Virus record (IMG/VR): IMGVR_UViG_3300045741_000243
Coordinates: 1 to 21,743 of that record
Direction: 5' to 3' (one strand)
DNA: 21,743 bases
DNA from: a virus
Position 1 is the first letter of the stretch. Each line of letters begins with the position of its first letter. A program made the position numbers and the translations under genes. Shown here piece by piece: positions 6,182-16,300 of this stretch. The notes under the pieces were generated by a model. The model saw only the letters and a program-made list of their open reading frames with translations. It was not told the origin of the DNA and did not search any database.

Positions 6182-7945
6182 TTAAATCGAAAAAGAATAA
6201 GATACTTTTTCAAATCTCTTGGTAAGAGTCGTTGACCATCCTGTGTAACTCAAACTAACAAAATTTCTTGCAACATAAATACTGCCGGATGATTGAACAC
6301 ATAACGCCCCAGCATCATTTCCAGCATTATCTACACTTCTTACTGGAACAAAAAACGGTTGGTTGCTTGCAACAAATGCCAAAAAATAAATATAAAAGGC
6401 TGAACTATTTGACGTTCCTTCACAAGCCATTTGGTGTACAAAACAAGTCCTCCCTACTAATGAATAATAAACTGTGTCTTGTGAAAGAGAGGAAAAACCA
6501 GAATCAATTCTAACCTTACCGGTCATCTTTGTTGAATTATAAATCGGATGTTGTATGATCGTTGTTGTTGATATAGACCAATAAAAAGTTGCAGTCAATC
6601 CTAATACAGCTTGTATCCTACCAACCACTCGACACACATTAGTAGACGCTGGGGCTGATCCCGTTGTAGCCATATAAAGCTGATTGGTAGAGGTCGATGA
6701 AAATTCAGAATATAGACCATCCGACCCAAATCGTGCTAAACCAATTGACACGGCACTTGTGTTGGTATTCCAAATCAAATATACAAAGTAATCATGCTCA
6801 AATGTAGACGTAGCATGGTAACTTGAGTTAAACCAGTTAGTGCCAGCATTTAAAGTTATTGACAATGCGGCAGAAATAGTCCTGATTGTTCCATCAATAT
6901 TTACATAAATAGGATCAGATGCTGAGGCATCATTTCCTGCGAGAGTTTTAATTGCAACAGTCAAATTATTACTGGCTACTGCCGATGTTATTTTTCCATT
7001 ATACATATACCCTTCGGGTAAATTTATATTACGATAGGTCACTACAGGCACATCGAGCCTCATCCACGCACCAGAGGTTTCACACAAGAGTGTCAAACTT
7101 TGATAAGGCCCAATAGTTAGGCTATTAGAACTTCCATCTACTGTTTCACTTGAATCAGGATCATATATAATTGTGCCAGTGCTTGTATTTTTTACCTGTA
7201 AAGTTCGACCAGGCCCATACTGAGTGGCAGGACACCCAGTTATGGTAAAAGAGCCCCCTGCAAGAATTATAGTATCCGTGGGTTTTACCGTGTAGGTGGT
7301 GCTTGCATAAGTCTTTTGTTTACAGGAAATCATCTCATAAGAGACAGCACCATCACTCGCACCAATATTGGGAGATACAATCGAATGTTCTACGGAAATT
7401 AAATTAGAGATAACGCCATCTCTAACTACCACCGTGGTGTCTGGGGCACTATAACTTGAAGAAATTACATCCGTATAGGCTGTTCCAGATGATCTGTTTA
7501 TCTTTAATCTTCTGGTCGGCCTGTAAATAGCGGTGCCGTCAGCTCCATACAATTTGAATTGAGTAACGCTGACTACCCCACTCGCCGCAGTCATATTGTA
7601 CCATTGACTCGGATTTAACGAAGTGGCTGCTTTTAATGTTCCATCTTCATTGTGGGATACATCCAGTCTTTGATCAAGGCTTCCCAATGAACCACGTGCA
7701 GTAACAAGTTCCAAACCAAGGCCAGCACCAGCAGATACAACTTCTGACCAACCTGAAGCTGCTGTATAACGGTATTCTATATCTAAATCAGATCGAAAAC
7801 AATGCTGTCCAACAACTGGCGTGGATGGATAGGAAGTGCCGCTAAAATTTGAAACTAAAGAAGCAATATGGTCCCTAATAATCTGATACAGTTGACTTAA
7901 CTTTGTGGTTCCTGAAATAGGCTTCAATGGATCATACGTTTGCAT
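6182..7945 (-). CDS. tail fiber-like / putative receptor-binding protein (587 aa)
   Basis: A 587-residue, Ser/Thr/Gly-rich, beta-rich protein directly after the J-like gene, where central or side fibers are usually coded. The N-terminal segment (LSQLYQIIRDHIASLVSNF, about 16-34) is helical and probably the attachment end. GSLGSLDQRLDVSHNEDGTL (about 86-105) resembles the fiber spacer found in many tail proteins. A further block around YTVKPTDTIILAGGSFTITG and IIYDPDSSETVDGSSNSL is a beta-solenoid-like unit widespread in fiber proteins. The C-terminus is aromatic-rich and could be the receptor-binding tip. The ATG has GGGAGA about 6 nt upstream. No depolymerase catalytic motif is obvious. Structural role is strong; receptor binding is inferred. 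Confidence 0.82.
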   Translation of the reverse strand: MQTYDPLKPISGTTKLSQLYQIIRDHIASLVSNFSGTSYPSTPVVGQHCFRSDLDIEYRYTAASGWSEVVSAGAGLGLELVTARGSLGSLDQRLDVSHNEDGTLKAATSLNPSQWYNMTAASGVVSVTQFKLYGADGTAIYRPTRRLKINRSSGTAYTDVISSSYSAPDTTVVVRDGVISNLISVEHSIVSPNIGASDGAVSYEMISCKQKTYASTTYTVKPTDTIILAGGSFTITGCPATQYGPGRTLQVKNTSTGTIIYDPDSSETVDGSSNSLTIGPYQSLTLLCETSGAWMRLDVPVVTYRNINLPEGYMYNGKITSAVASNNLTVAIKTLAGNDASASDPIYVNIDGTIRTISAALSITLNAGTNWFNSSYHATSTFEHDYFVYLIWNTNTSAVSIGLARFGSDGLYSEFSSTSTNQLYMATTGSAPASTNVCRVVGRIQAVLGLTATFYWSISTTTIIQHPIYNSTKMTGKVRIDSGFSSLSQDTVYYSLVGRTCFVHQMACEGTSNSSAFYIYFLAFVASNQPFFVPVRSVDNAGNDAGALCVQSSGSIYVARNFVSLSYTGWSTTLTKRFEKVSYSFSI

Positions 7946-7957
7946 AACTTTCTCCCT

Positions 7958-10900
7958 TTAATAACCAAAAATATTTATATCAGCAGTTCCAGCAACTCCA
8001 TCCCCAACAATATCAAGTAACTTAATAGTAAATCCGGTAGCAGTTTTATTATAAATATATGGGACTAACGGAAGTGTACTATTCAAGGGAGTTGCAGAAA
8101 TTCCTGGTGTTGCATAAAATTCCAATCCATACGTTGCAAAACTAATAGTAGTTCCAGAAGCTGAGATTGACAAAGCTGTTAATTTATAAGCCGTTTCTGG
8201 AACATCAATAATTGTTCTAAATTCACACATTGACATTCTCGCAGTAGAACTTGGGATTATAAAATCCTCTCGAAATTTAAAATACCTGCCATTCACATCG
8301 ACAGGGCCATAATAAGGATTCCATTCAACGCCCCACCATTTAGTTGCACCAGTTGCAGCAGTAACCATAAAAACGGGGTATTTATAATACTCTCCCGAAA
8401 TATGCAAGTCAGTATCATCAGGGAAAGTTAAATCTGTTCTATCGGGGAAAGTTAAATCCGTTGCATCTTCGCTTGAATCAATATCATCAATAAATCGAAC
8501 TGTTTTATTTCCTGATTTCAACAAATCAATTTCAGCAGTTTCATAAGAACCAGTACCAGCGGACATTGCAAATTGAAAACCAAACCCCCCACATAATCCA
8601 TAACCAGTAGCATAAGTAAAATTGAATAAAGTTCCTGAAGCTGGTGTTTCAACCCAATTATGATCGTAAACGATGTTTAAAGTTGGAGTTATATCTACAG
8701 CATTTACAATTACAGATGTAGGGGTAGTACTATAATGATTCGTTGTGTCTATTGCTTTAATAAAGAACTGGTAAGTTCCACTTAATTCCACACGATAGTA
8801 AAAATAATCATCAGTAATTTTTGAGCCAATAACTAAGCCAGTATCCCAAGCATTACCCATGCGAATTTCATAACCAGCCAAATCTGCATCTTCAATATGC
8901 TTCCAATCTAACCGGATTTCCTGTCCTACTTGTCGAGCATAAAAGGAGGTCACAGCAGATGGAGGATCAGCCATACCAAGTAATTGAACTGTTTGACTTG
9001 GTGCTAAATTAAGATCAAGTTTCTGTCCTAAAGAATTTACTGTTGAAACTGCAACAGTATAAATTTCGGAACCTCCTGACATAGGTAGGTTTGAAATTCT
9101 AAATTGATCGGAATAGGTTCTGCCAGCGAATGTATAGCCACGTGAACTTGGGGCTTTATACCAAATTTCAGCAGCAACCATATTAAAGTTCAAAGGCTTA
9201 ACAAATTGAACATCAATATTATCAGAGAGAGTACCATCCTGTAGTTTTAAAACAATTTCATTTAGAGCCAAATCTGTTACAGGAGGCAATTTCTCTAAAC
9301 TGCTGTAATCAGGAGTAGGTTCTGCAGGTTCCCCAACATCAGAATCATAAACGGTGGCATTATATTCAATCGCTTCAATAGTGAAAGTTAAATCTGTATT
9401 TGGAGTAATCTTTGTTACTCTAAATGGTTTTGTCTCAAAGTAAACTTCTCCCATTGAATACACATCATACTGATGAACTAATCCTGAACCAACCGTAGGG
9501 CTGAAAGGAAAATAATTGGTAACAGTACCAGTACCTACTGAATCTCTATAAATAATGGTGTCATCATCCTGTCGTATTCTCATTCGATAGGGAACACCAT
9601 TTACATAAGGCAGATTACTTCTATCTAAAGTTACTCCAATAGCATTTGGTCCAGAAATATTAACAGATCCAATTCGTCCGGAATACCCCCATTGGGGTAA
9701 TTCATGGGCAAAGTAAATCAAATCCCCAATGGTACAAGTAATGGCGTCAATCTCAGCATCGAATTTAATGAAACGACAAATAACGCTATTACAATTCAAT
9801 TTGAATTGGGCAGTACGCCATGCTTGAGTAATACTTGTTGTTCCAATATACTGTTCATTGGAAGATTGCTTTGTAATTTGAGCATCAGGATTTATAATGG
9901 TAACTACTTCTCTTTTATAATCGTTCAAAGCATTAAGATACTCAACTTCAAATTCAGTAGCCCTATCATTTATGGAAAGAAAAGTTTCTTCAAACGAGTC
10001 AAGTATGATATTTCCAGCAGTAAACATTTGAACAGGAGTTCCAGGTTTATCAATTACTGCATAATATTTATATCCTTTGATCACAATCATTGCTCGGGAC
10101 ATTTTACAAACTTCCATCAAACAATCCCATTGTGATCTATTAGCATCAAAAATACCATTGAAAGTAAATCGTTTTTCTGCTACTCCATTAGGTCCAAGAA
10201 TAGGTTTGGTTACTCCATTACTATCTGTAAAAGTAGTCTCGTCACAATAATCAGCCCATGCTTTAAAAGAAGCTAAATCAATTCTGATTGGATCTTCGCC
10301 ATCAAATCTATGAACATTTGGTTCAGCCACATACGGAACATGGCTCCTTGTTACCAAAGTAATTCCATTGTCATCCAAAACAGGCAAAGTAAGAATATCA
10401 TACGCAATCCATGCGGGATTTGTACTGTATTCATTAGTCCAAGTAGCCCCATCCCATACTCTTACATAGGCACCTTGTACAACAGTAGAGAAATTGAACG
10501 ATCCTGATAATTGACTGGATGCCAATGCTCTAATGCTAACTAACCCTGTTCTTGGATAGCTGAAATCATCATAAATAATAGAGTTTATTCCAGTAAAGTA
10601 AAGTTCATCACCATATTGCCCACCAGTTTGATCTGCCGTTATTCGGTAAACTATTACATCGTATTGACCATGTGGTAAATTATCTATTCGATATGTTTTA
10701 GTGAACGATGATGTTTTTGTCTCAGTAACGGAAATTACACCATCAGGAAAAGTATTTGGTTTGTAGTCTATCCAAGTTGACGATGTATGCAATTTATATT
10801 TAATCGCAAATTGTACGGTATAAGCAATAGTATCCCCACCACTTACAGACATACCTATATATTTTTGGCCGGTATATTGCCCAATTACTTTTCCCGTATC

Positions 10901-11998
10901 GTCTGTAATAGGAAATTGAACATCCTGATAATGCAATTCAGATGATGCGGACGAAACGTAAAACAAACCAGCAGGAAACGTAAAGAGTAATTCTAATCCA
11001 TCAAATTCATTACCATTGGTAGTAGCTTGTTTCCACACTCCCGTTTCTAACTTTAAATTTGGTGTGCTATCCGGTGAAAATGTATCATTGAACAAAGGTA
11101 TTGCTGTTTGATAAATACCACCAAATCGACCGTTTACTTCAACATTTTCATAAGTAGTTGCTAACCTGTTATTAATCTCAATTTGGTTAAAAGCCTTCAT
11201 AGGGCCTTGACCAATAGCGATCAAACAGTTTAAAACCTGATCCCCAGGATGGGAACCTGCTTCGATCGTGTTAACATGACCCGCAATAATGTTGCCTTGG
11301 ACCTTAACCTCACCATAAATTCTTGGTAAACAAGCCCCCAATTGTTGCATCGTTTGGGGAGACCAAGAATAAGAATTTGATGTTTCAAATCCGCCCCCAC
11401 CACCCCCCCCTCCACCTCCACCAAACCCTTGAGTGGGCACGTGAGGAGTCGTGGGGCTGGGGACATTGGGAGCTTCCGCAGTTGGAGTTATGCCGTATCG
11501 TTGGGCAATATATTTTACAAGATAACTGCCAACACCATAGGTCCAAAGTCCTGCAAAAGTTGATGCAACCGTAACCATCCACGGATTTCTTTTTGCGGCG
11601 TCCTCATGCCACAACGCTAAAGCTCCCACACCGGGAAGTGCGTTAATATGAGTACGAGCAGCATCTAATGCTTGATCAAGAACACTACCACCATTATTTG
11701 CCGCAGCAATTGAATTTTTAATTGCTTCCCAAGGATCATGACCAGAAGAAAATGGGTTTAATAACCGATCAGCATCGTAAACTCCTGGTATTAATACTAA
11801 ATGATCCCCCGGCAACAACTCATAGTCTATATCTTTAATTAATTTCCCATTTACTGAAGGTAAACAGGGTAATTTAGCATGGAAAAACTGACTGACTATC
11901 TGAAAAACGGTCAAACCTGAGCTATGGTCAATTTCTCGATCAATCCGTTTTGACCTGTCAAAATAATTTAAGCAAAGAGTTACTTTAACCTTTTTCAT
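7958..11998 (-). CDS. tail tip protein J-like with gpI-type N-terminal domain (host specificity)
   Basis: A 1346-residue tip protein that closes the tail and contacts the host. Residues 1-75 form a probable beta-grasp domain ending GDHLVLIPGV, as in lambda gpI-type proteins. Residues 141-165 are a hydrophobic glycine-containing segment, and 191-204 a polyglycine linker. PRIYGEVKVQGNIIAGHVN (225-243) matches the block that begins mature gpI C-terminal/J sequences. The J body follows; two fibronectin-III-like domains lie near 905-1007 and 1012-1098 (DLAGYEIRMGN), then a repeat TDLTFPD at 1180-1194, and a variable C-terminus that probably contacts the receptor. The start is ATG, overlapping the NlpC gene by 14 bp. 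Lambda keeps I and J as separate genes, so this looks like a fusion. Domain limits are estimates. Confidence 0.92.
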   Translation of the reverse strand: MKKVKVTLCLNYFDRSKRIDREIDHSSGLTVFQIVSQFFHAKLPCLPSVNGKLIKDIDYELLPGDHLVLIPGVYDADRLLNPFSSGHDPWEAIKNSIAAANNGGSVLDQALDAARTHINALPGVGALALWHEDAAKRNPWMVTVASTFAGLWTYGVGSYLVKYIAQRYGITPTAEAPNVPSPTTPHVPTQGFGGGGGGGGGGGFETSNSYSWSPQTMQQLGACLPRIYGEVKVQGNIIAGHVNTIEAGSHPGDQVLNCLIAIGQGPMKAFNQIEINNRLATTYENVEVNGRFGGIYQTAIPLFNDTFSPDSTPNLKLETGVWKQATTNGNEFDGLELLFTFPAGLFYVSSASSELHYQDVQFPITDDTGKVIGQYTGQKYIGMSVSGGDTIAYTVQFAIKYKLHTSSTWIDYKPNTFPDGVISVTETKTSSFTKTYRIDNLPHGQYDVIVYRITADQTGGQYGDELYFTGINSIIYDDFSYPRTGLVSIRALASSQLSGSFNFSTVVQGAYVRVWDGATWTNEYSTNPAWIAYDILTLPVLDDNGITLVTRSHVPYVAEPNVHRFDGEDPIRIDLASFKAWADYCDETTFTDSNGVTKPILGPNGVAEKRFTFNGIFDANRSQWDCLMEVCKMSRAMIVIKGYKYYAVIDKPGTPVQMFTAGNIILDSFEETFLSINDRATEFEVEYLNALNDYKREVVTIINPDAQITKQSSNEQYIGTTSITQAWRTAQFKLNCNSVICRFIKFDAEIDAITCTIGDLIYFAHELPQWGYSGRIGSVNISGPNAIGVTLDRSNLPYVNGVPYRMRIRQDDDTIIYRDSVGTGTVTNYFPFSPTVGSGLVHQYDVYSMGEVYFETKPFRVTKITPNTDLTFTIEAIEYNATVYDSDVGEPAEPTPDYSSLEKLPPVTDLALNEIVLKLQDGTLSDNIDVQFVKPLNFNMVAAEIWYKAPSSRGYTFAGRTYSDQFRISNLPMSGGSEIYTVAVSTVNSLGQKLDLNLAPSQTVQLLGMADPPSAVTSFYARQVGQEIRLDWKHIEDADLAGYEIRMGNAWDTGLVIGSKITDDYFYYRVELSGTYQFFIKAIDTTNHYSTTPTSVIVNAVDITPTLNIVYDHNWVETPASGTLFNFTYATGYGLCGGFGFQFAMSAGTGSYETAEIDLLKSGNKTVRFIDDIDSSEDATDLTFPDRTDLTFPDDTDLHISGEYYKYPVFMVTAATGATKWWGVEWNPYYGPVDVNGRYFKFREDFIIPSSTARMSMCEFRTIIDVPETAYKLTALSISASGTTISFATYGLEFYATPGISATPLNSTLPLVPYIYNKTATGFTIKLLDIVGDGVAGTADINIFGY
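8405..8461 (-). repeat. tandem TDLTFPD repeat in the J-like gene
   Basis: Two exact TDLTFPD heptads spaced 8 residues (24 bp) apart, followed by a decayed third copy TDLHI, coding residues 1180-1198 just before the C-terminal domain. Probably a flexible loop; the near-identical DNA copies could allow length change by slippage. Confidence 0.7.
11394..11422 (-). repeat. cytosine-rich tract coding a polyglycine linker
   Basis: On the plus strand this stretch is nearly all cytosine with scattered A/T, including a run of eight C at 11403-11410. On the coding strand it reads as consecutive glycine codons (11 glycines) linking the gpI-like and J parts. Homopolymer runs of this length are prone to polymerase slippage, and also to sequencing error. 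Confidence 0.75.
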
Positions 11999-12407
11999 AC
12001 CGCCAAAAACCTTCTATTCTGCCCGACCACCGAGGAGACTCTAAAGATTCAACGCTAACAGTTCTCAATCTACTAACATTCAAAAACTTCGACGTTACAT
12101 CCAAAACAACTCCAATATGAGAAACATAAGGTTTATAAATCATAAAAGTAGCCAAACAAAACGGCTCTGGCTTCTCCAATCTAATAAAATCATTTTTCCC
12201 TTTATTATAAGTAACATCGTCTTCCAGATACTTACCAAAAGAAGACGGGTGATCGGGCAACTCTATTCCCAATCTTTTATATACTTCCATACACAAACCA
12301 TAGCAGTCAAAAGTATCAGGTCCCCGTCCTCCATATTGAAATGGTTTTCCTATGAGATCACGATACAAATTTAACCCCCATAGTCTGTAACCCAGGGAAT
12401 CCACCAA
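11985..12407 (-). CDS. NlpC/P60 tail peptidase (lambda gpK-like)
   Basis: A cysteine peptidase of the NlpC/P60 family, the tail-tip cell wall hydrolase that helps the DNA cross peptidoglycan. GKPFQYGGRGPDTFDCYG contains the nucleophile Cys35 (with the start used here). SHIGVVLD has the second catalytic residue, His97. The FLNV stretch near residue 110 places Asn where the third polar residue usually is His. Start choice is uncertain: the longest frame opens at TTG 12437, deep inside the upstream gene, while AAAGGAG lies 9 nt before TTG 12407 and 12 nt before GTG 12404. A further TTG at 12368 gives 127 residues. The catalytic core is intact with any of them. It lies between L-like and J-like genes, as in lambda. 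Confidence 0.88.
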   Translation of the reverse strand: MVDSLGYRLWGLNLYRDLIGKPFQYGGRGPDTFDCYGLCMEVYKRLGIELPDHPSSFGKYLEDDVTYNKGKNDFIRLEKPEPFCLATFMIYKPYVSHIGVVLDVTSKFLNVSRLRTVSVESLESPRWSGRIEGFWRYEKG

Positions 12408-12984
12408 ATCGAACTGCTCCTTTAGTCCCTGTTCCAATGATTGTTCTGCAAGTTTTCAAGGTGTGATCGCAAGATGCTATTGCACCACTCGGATTATACC
12501 CACATTCCACACCTTTGAAAACCCAATTGCAATGAAACCCCATCATCCGAAAAAGTGGGAACCTGCGAAAAGTCGGACTTTTTAAACCAAGGTTAAAAGT
12601 AACGGAATCGTTGTTTGCTGCTGTTCCTAAAATCTTAAAATTGGATTCAAACTCAGAATAATCTTCAGAAAGATACCCTGCATTAACAATTTTGATTACA
12701 ACATCACAATCAACAGCCCCATTTACAGGTTCTATTAATCCTTGAATTTGTCTATCAACATTGGAAACTACAACATTGAGCTGAGGAATAGTTCCCGCCA
12801 TATCTTGACCAGGGGGTTGTATTTGCATTGGAAATGGAGAATAAACATTACTTTGGTAAGTGATAGCTTCGGTATTAGAAACCAATCGAATAGTCCCAGT
12901 TCCAATAGTTAGTTCAAATAGCATTAACCACGGATTTGTTGAACTTAACTTATTCTTTTCTTGTTTAATAGTAGTAGAAGGCAT
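12358..12984 (-). CDS. minor tail protein L-like, four-cysteine C-terminus
   Basis: A 208-residue tail tip/assembly protein resembling lambda gpL. The C-terminal quarter has the signature Cys pattern (CNWVFKGVECGYNPSGAI, then SCDHTLKTC), four cysteines spaced 8, 10 and 6 residues apart, followed by VRFGGFPGL. Lambda gpL binds a [4Fe-4S] cluster in the same region, so the same is plausible here. The N-terminal three quarters is beta-rich (NVVVSNVDRQIQGLIEP). ATG start, 3 bp after the M-like gene stop; its 3' end overlaps the NlpC gene. It is part of the J-L-M-K tip assembly complex. Confidence 0.9.
   Translation of the reverse strand: MPSTTIKQEKNKLSSTNPWLMLFELTIGTGTIRLVSNTEAITYQSNVYSPFPMQIQPPGQDMAGTIPQLNVVVSNVDRQIQGLIEPVNGAVDCDVVIKIVNAGYLSEDYSEFESNFKILGTAANNDSVTFNLGLKSPTFRRFPLFRMMGFHCNWVFKGVECGYNPSGAIASCDHTLKTCRTIIGTGTKGAVRFGGFPGLQTMGVKFVS
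12417..12423 (-). promoter_or_regulatory. Shine-Dalgarno AAAGGAG deciding the NlpC start
   Basis: A full AAAGGAG inside the 3' end of the L-like gene, 9 nt before TTG 12407. It argues that translation of the peptidase starts here rather than at the earlier TTG 12437. Confidence 0.5.
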
Positions 12985-12987
12985 TTG

Positions 12988-13323
12988 CTAAACCTGTATC
13001 AATGCAAATGAAACATTATAAAGAGCAACTTGAATTAACTGAAATTCTGGTATGGCTTCGTAACGAACTGTGTAAACAGTACTCGTTACTGGATGAGTCC
13101 AAGAAAATGTATCTACGTCTTTAACAGTTTTCATGTGGTTAAAAAGTGAATCTTTATCAGTTTGGCCCATATTCTTATAGTTCAATTGAAATATAAGCCT
13201 ATCCCGACTATGACGAGAACGGGCTAACAAATAACCAGCTTCAAACTGCGTTTTAATAGAGCTTGGTAGTAATTTTTCACTAATAGGATAAGTAGGTAAA
13301 ATTGTTAACGTAGGATAGGCCAT
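12988..13323 (-). CDS. minor tail protein M-like
   Basis: A 111-residue protein with the lambda gpM-type pattern: FEAGYLLARS near residue 27 (the F--GY motif), a beta strand LIFQLNYKN, and FSWTHPVTSTVYTVRYE (the F-W--P motif). The ATG at 13323 shares a base with the tape measure stop (TAATG), with AGGAGG 9 nt upstream; an in-frame GTG at 13332 is less likely. It follows the tape measure gene, as M does in lambda, and joins L and K downstream in tip assembly. Confidence 0.88.
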   Translation of the reverse strand: MAYPTLTILPTYPISEKLLPSSIKTQFEAGYLLARSRHSRDRLIFQLNYKNMGQTDKDSLFNHMKTVKDVDTFSWTHPVTSTVYTVRYEAIPEFQLIQVALYNVSFALIQV

Positions 13324-16300
13324 TATCTCCACCCTCCTAAAGCCCCACGACTATTTATATTTTTGAGAACAACATCTATAATCTGCTGTTGTTCATCTTG
13401 CGATTGTCTTGCTCTAGCAGTCGCTTGAAGCAATGCACTACTTTGATTATCTACCATTACCGTAACGCCTAACGGGACAATCGTAGTCCTTCCACTACTT
13501 CCCGCTCCACTAGAATTTATATTTATATTGTTAACAACACCACCAGATTTAACTTTATTTACAAAATCAACATCTTGTTTAGACAAAACATATTCACCTT
13601 TTTGTGCTACAATTGGAACTTCATCCCTTTTCAAACCCCCCGCATGATACCGCAGAACAGAACCACCCTTATGAAACCTTTCTATGTAACCGCCTTTATG
13701 CCAATACCCACTGTCTACGGCCGCTTCCCCAACACCTTCCGCAGCCGACTCGCCTGCACCCTCCCCACCACCAAACAAACCCCCAAAACCTGAAGATGCA
13801 AGAGAAGCCATAATTTGTTTTAAATAATCTACAACATATTTATAAATGGTTTCCATCCACCCTTTTGCAACATTTGCCAAACCAGAAAAGATGTTGCTAA
13901 ACGATCCAGCTATTCCTGAACCACCAGATTCAACTGCGCCAGAAGTATTTGCCATACCTTCTTCAACTGTCGAAGCTATGCTGTCCATACCAGTTTTTAC
14001 TTCTTCTTGTGCTCCCGTGATCCAGTCTATAAATCGGCTAAAAATGTTTTTACCAGTACCAGAAGTAGCTTGTTTCGTCTCACCAGAAAGAAACCCGAAT
14101 AAACCCTTCACAGCTTCATCAGCCATAAAATCTGTGGCTTTCTTTGTAATAGAATCCAAAAACCCTTGCCATATTTCCCCAGCACCTTTTGAATTTTCTG
14201 CTGCTGTCTTTTGGGCTTGAGCAAGTTGTTCCTCAACCTCAAGTTGCTTTAACTTTGCATCTAAAGCAGTTTGGGCTGCTTCCTTTTCCGAAGATGACAA
14301 ACTATTATTACTACTAATTTGGTCTTTCTGTAATTTTATTTGCTCTTTTTGAGCATTAATTGTATCTAACTTTCTCCCAACATCGTAAAGTTGACGTTCC
14401 TTATCTGGATTAAAATCACCTTTCCACATACTGTATAGTGCGTCTGACATGGAAGATTTCATATCTCCACCAATGCCTTGCACTAACTTGGAAATACCTT
14501 GTCGTGTAGAACCAATAGCTTTCACTGTTGCATCTAAACCATCTGTTATTCCCCCCCAAAAATCCCCACGATCTAATGATTCTTTTAAAACCGCAGCAGT
14601 TTTCCTATAAACATCGGCTAGTTCTTTCTGATTTGTTTTTTCTGCTATATATGCTTGCGACAATAATTTTGATATTTCTAATCGTCTTTCCAATGCTTCC
14701 ATAGCAGCTGGATCTGCAATTACAGCATTGTAAGCTATGTAGGCAGTAGTTACCGCATCGGCACGCTGAGCTCTATCCTGTTCATCTTTAATTTCCTCTT
14801 TAACTCTGGTTAATCTCCTAACTTCAGAAGGTTCAAGTTCCTTTAATAGTTGTGCCTTTTTCTGTTCCAAATTAATTGCTTCATGTCCAATATCTTTCTT
14901 TTGTAACTGAATGTCTATTAACGCAATTTCAGCTTTTCTCAACTCGTCTAATGCGGTAGTTTCTTCATCATAAGATTGTAGAGCTGGTTTTAAACCCAGT
15001 TGTAATTGTAAATCTAGTAGCTTTTTCCGTTCATTATATTCAACTTGTAGAGAAGCAACGGTTTGTGCGGCCCCCTGCTCTTCTTTTAAACGGGCTTGCT
15101 CAATACCTTCTGCCTGTTCAGTCGCTGTAAGTACAATATCTTTCGCACCGGCAGCTGCCAGTTCTCTCCGAACCTGCCGAACAACCTTTTCAGTCGCCCG
15201 AACTTGTTTTGCTTTCTCCTCGGGATCTTTAGCAGTTCCTTTTCCTTCGTCAAGTTTCTGCTCTTCTTCTGACAAAAATTGGTAATCCTCAATATATTTT
15301 CTTTTCGCAGCGATAATCTGTTCATTTGCTTTTTTGTCAATCTCTAATTCAAATTGTTTTCTTTCCTCCTTATTCATCAAAATTTTATGGACTTCGGCCT
15401 TCTCAATCTCAGCTTGGTCTTTTATGTTTTCTAACGTATCTTTATAATCTTCAGTTGTTTTTTCTCTGTGGCCCTTAAAAGTAGTCTCCCACTTATCTTT
15501 ATCTTCTTTTGTCATCTTGGTACGAGGAACAAAATCAGCAGCAGGCAGCTTACCATACAATCCTTCAGTTTTAGAAGTTTCCATGAAGGCCATTGCCTTG
15601 CGAGCATACTCAGCTCCACGCAGATACTTTTCCTGATCTGTTATTGTCTTCCCACCTTCTTGATAAGTTGCTTGAGGGGTCTGACTAAAATGACTTTTAA
15701 GAAACCCCGGTCCTTCTTTGTAAGCTATTAGAGCTTGTTCTGTATTACCATTGAATTGATCGAGTAATTGTTTATAATAGCGGATTCCTCCCTCTATATT
15801 CTTTCTTGGGTCAACTGCACTAAGTGGGTCTAAACCAATTTCCTTCATCGCAGTTAACCGTAGTTGCATGGGACCTACGGCACCAAATTGCTTTACACCT
15901 TTTTCATCAGTTTCCTCAGTTATTACATTACGAAAGTTACTCTCATTCTTCATTATCGCAGCTATTTGATACGGGTCTACCCCATATTTTTTAGCTTGAT
16001 GGTATGCAACTGTCTGATAAAACTGTTTTTCATCCATTCCTGCCGTACGCAAGTCGATAGTCTGTTGAGACTCTACCTCTTTTCGAGCGTCATACATTCT
16101 GGATAAATCACGGCGTGCTACATTTTGTTTTGACCAAGGGTTTTGAAGTCCAAGAAGTCCTTGCATCCAAACAGTTGTGTCATCAGAACTATTCAAACCC
16201 TCTTTAGTTTTCCCCCACCAATTTTTAACAAAATTAGTCACACCGCCAGGTTCACGGATCATTTTCAAAATTTCCCCAAAGGGACCTGATCCTTCGCTAA

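Noticed and set aside
12358-12437. Programmed frameshift fusing the L-like and NlpC proteins.
   Set aside because: The frames overlap, but no slippery heptamer was seen and an internal Shine-Dalgarno explains separate translation.
15086-15340. Lysine/arginine-rich minus-strand frame inside the tape measure gene.
   Set aside because: An alternative frame of a lysine-rich coiled-coil region; no RBS or independent motif.
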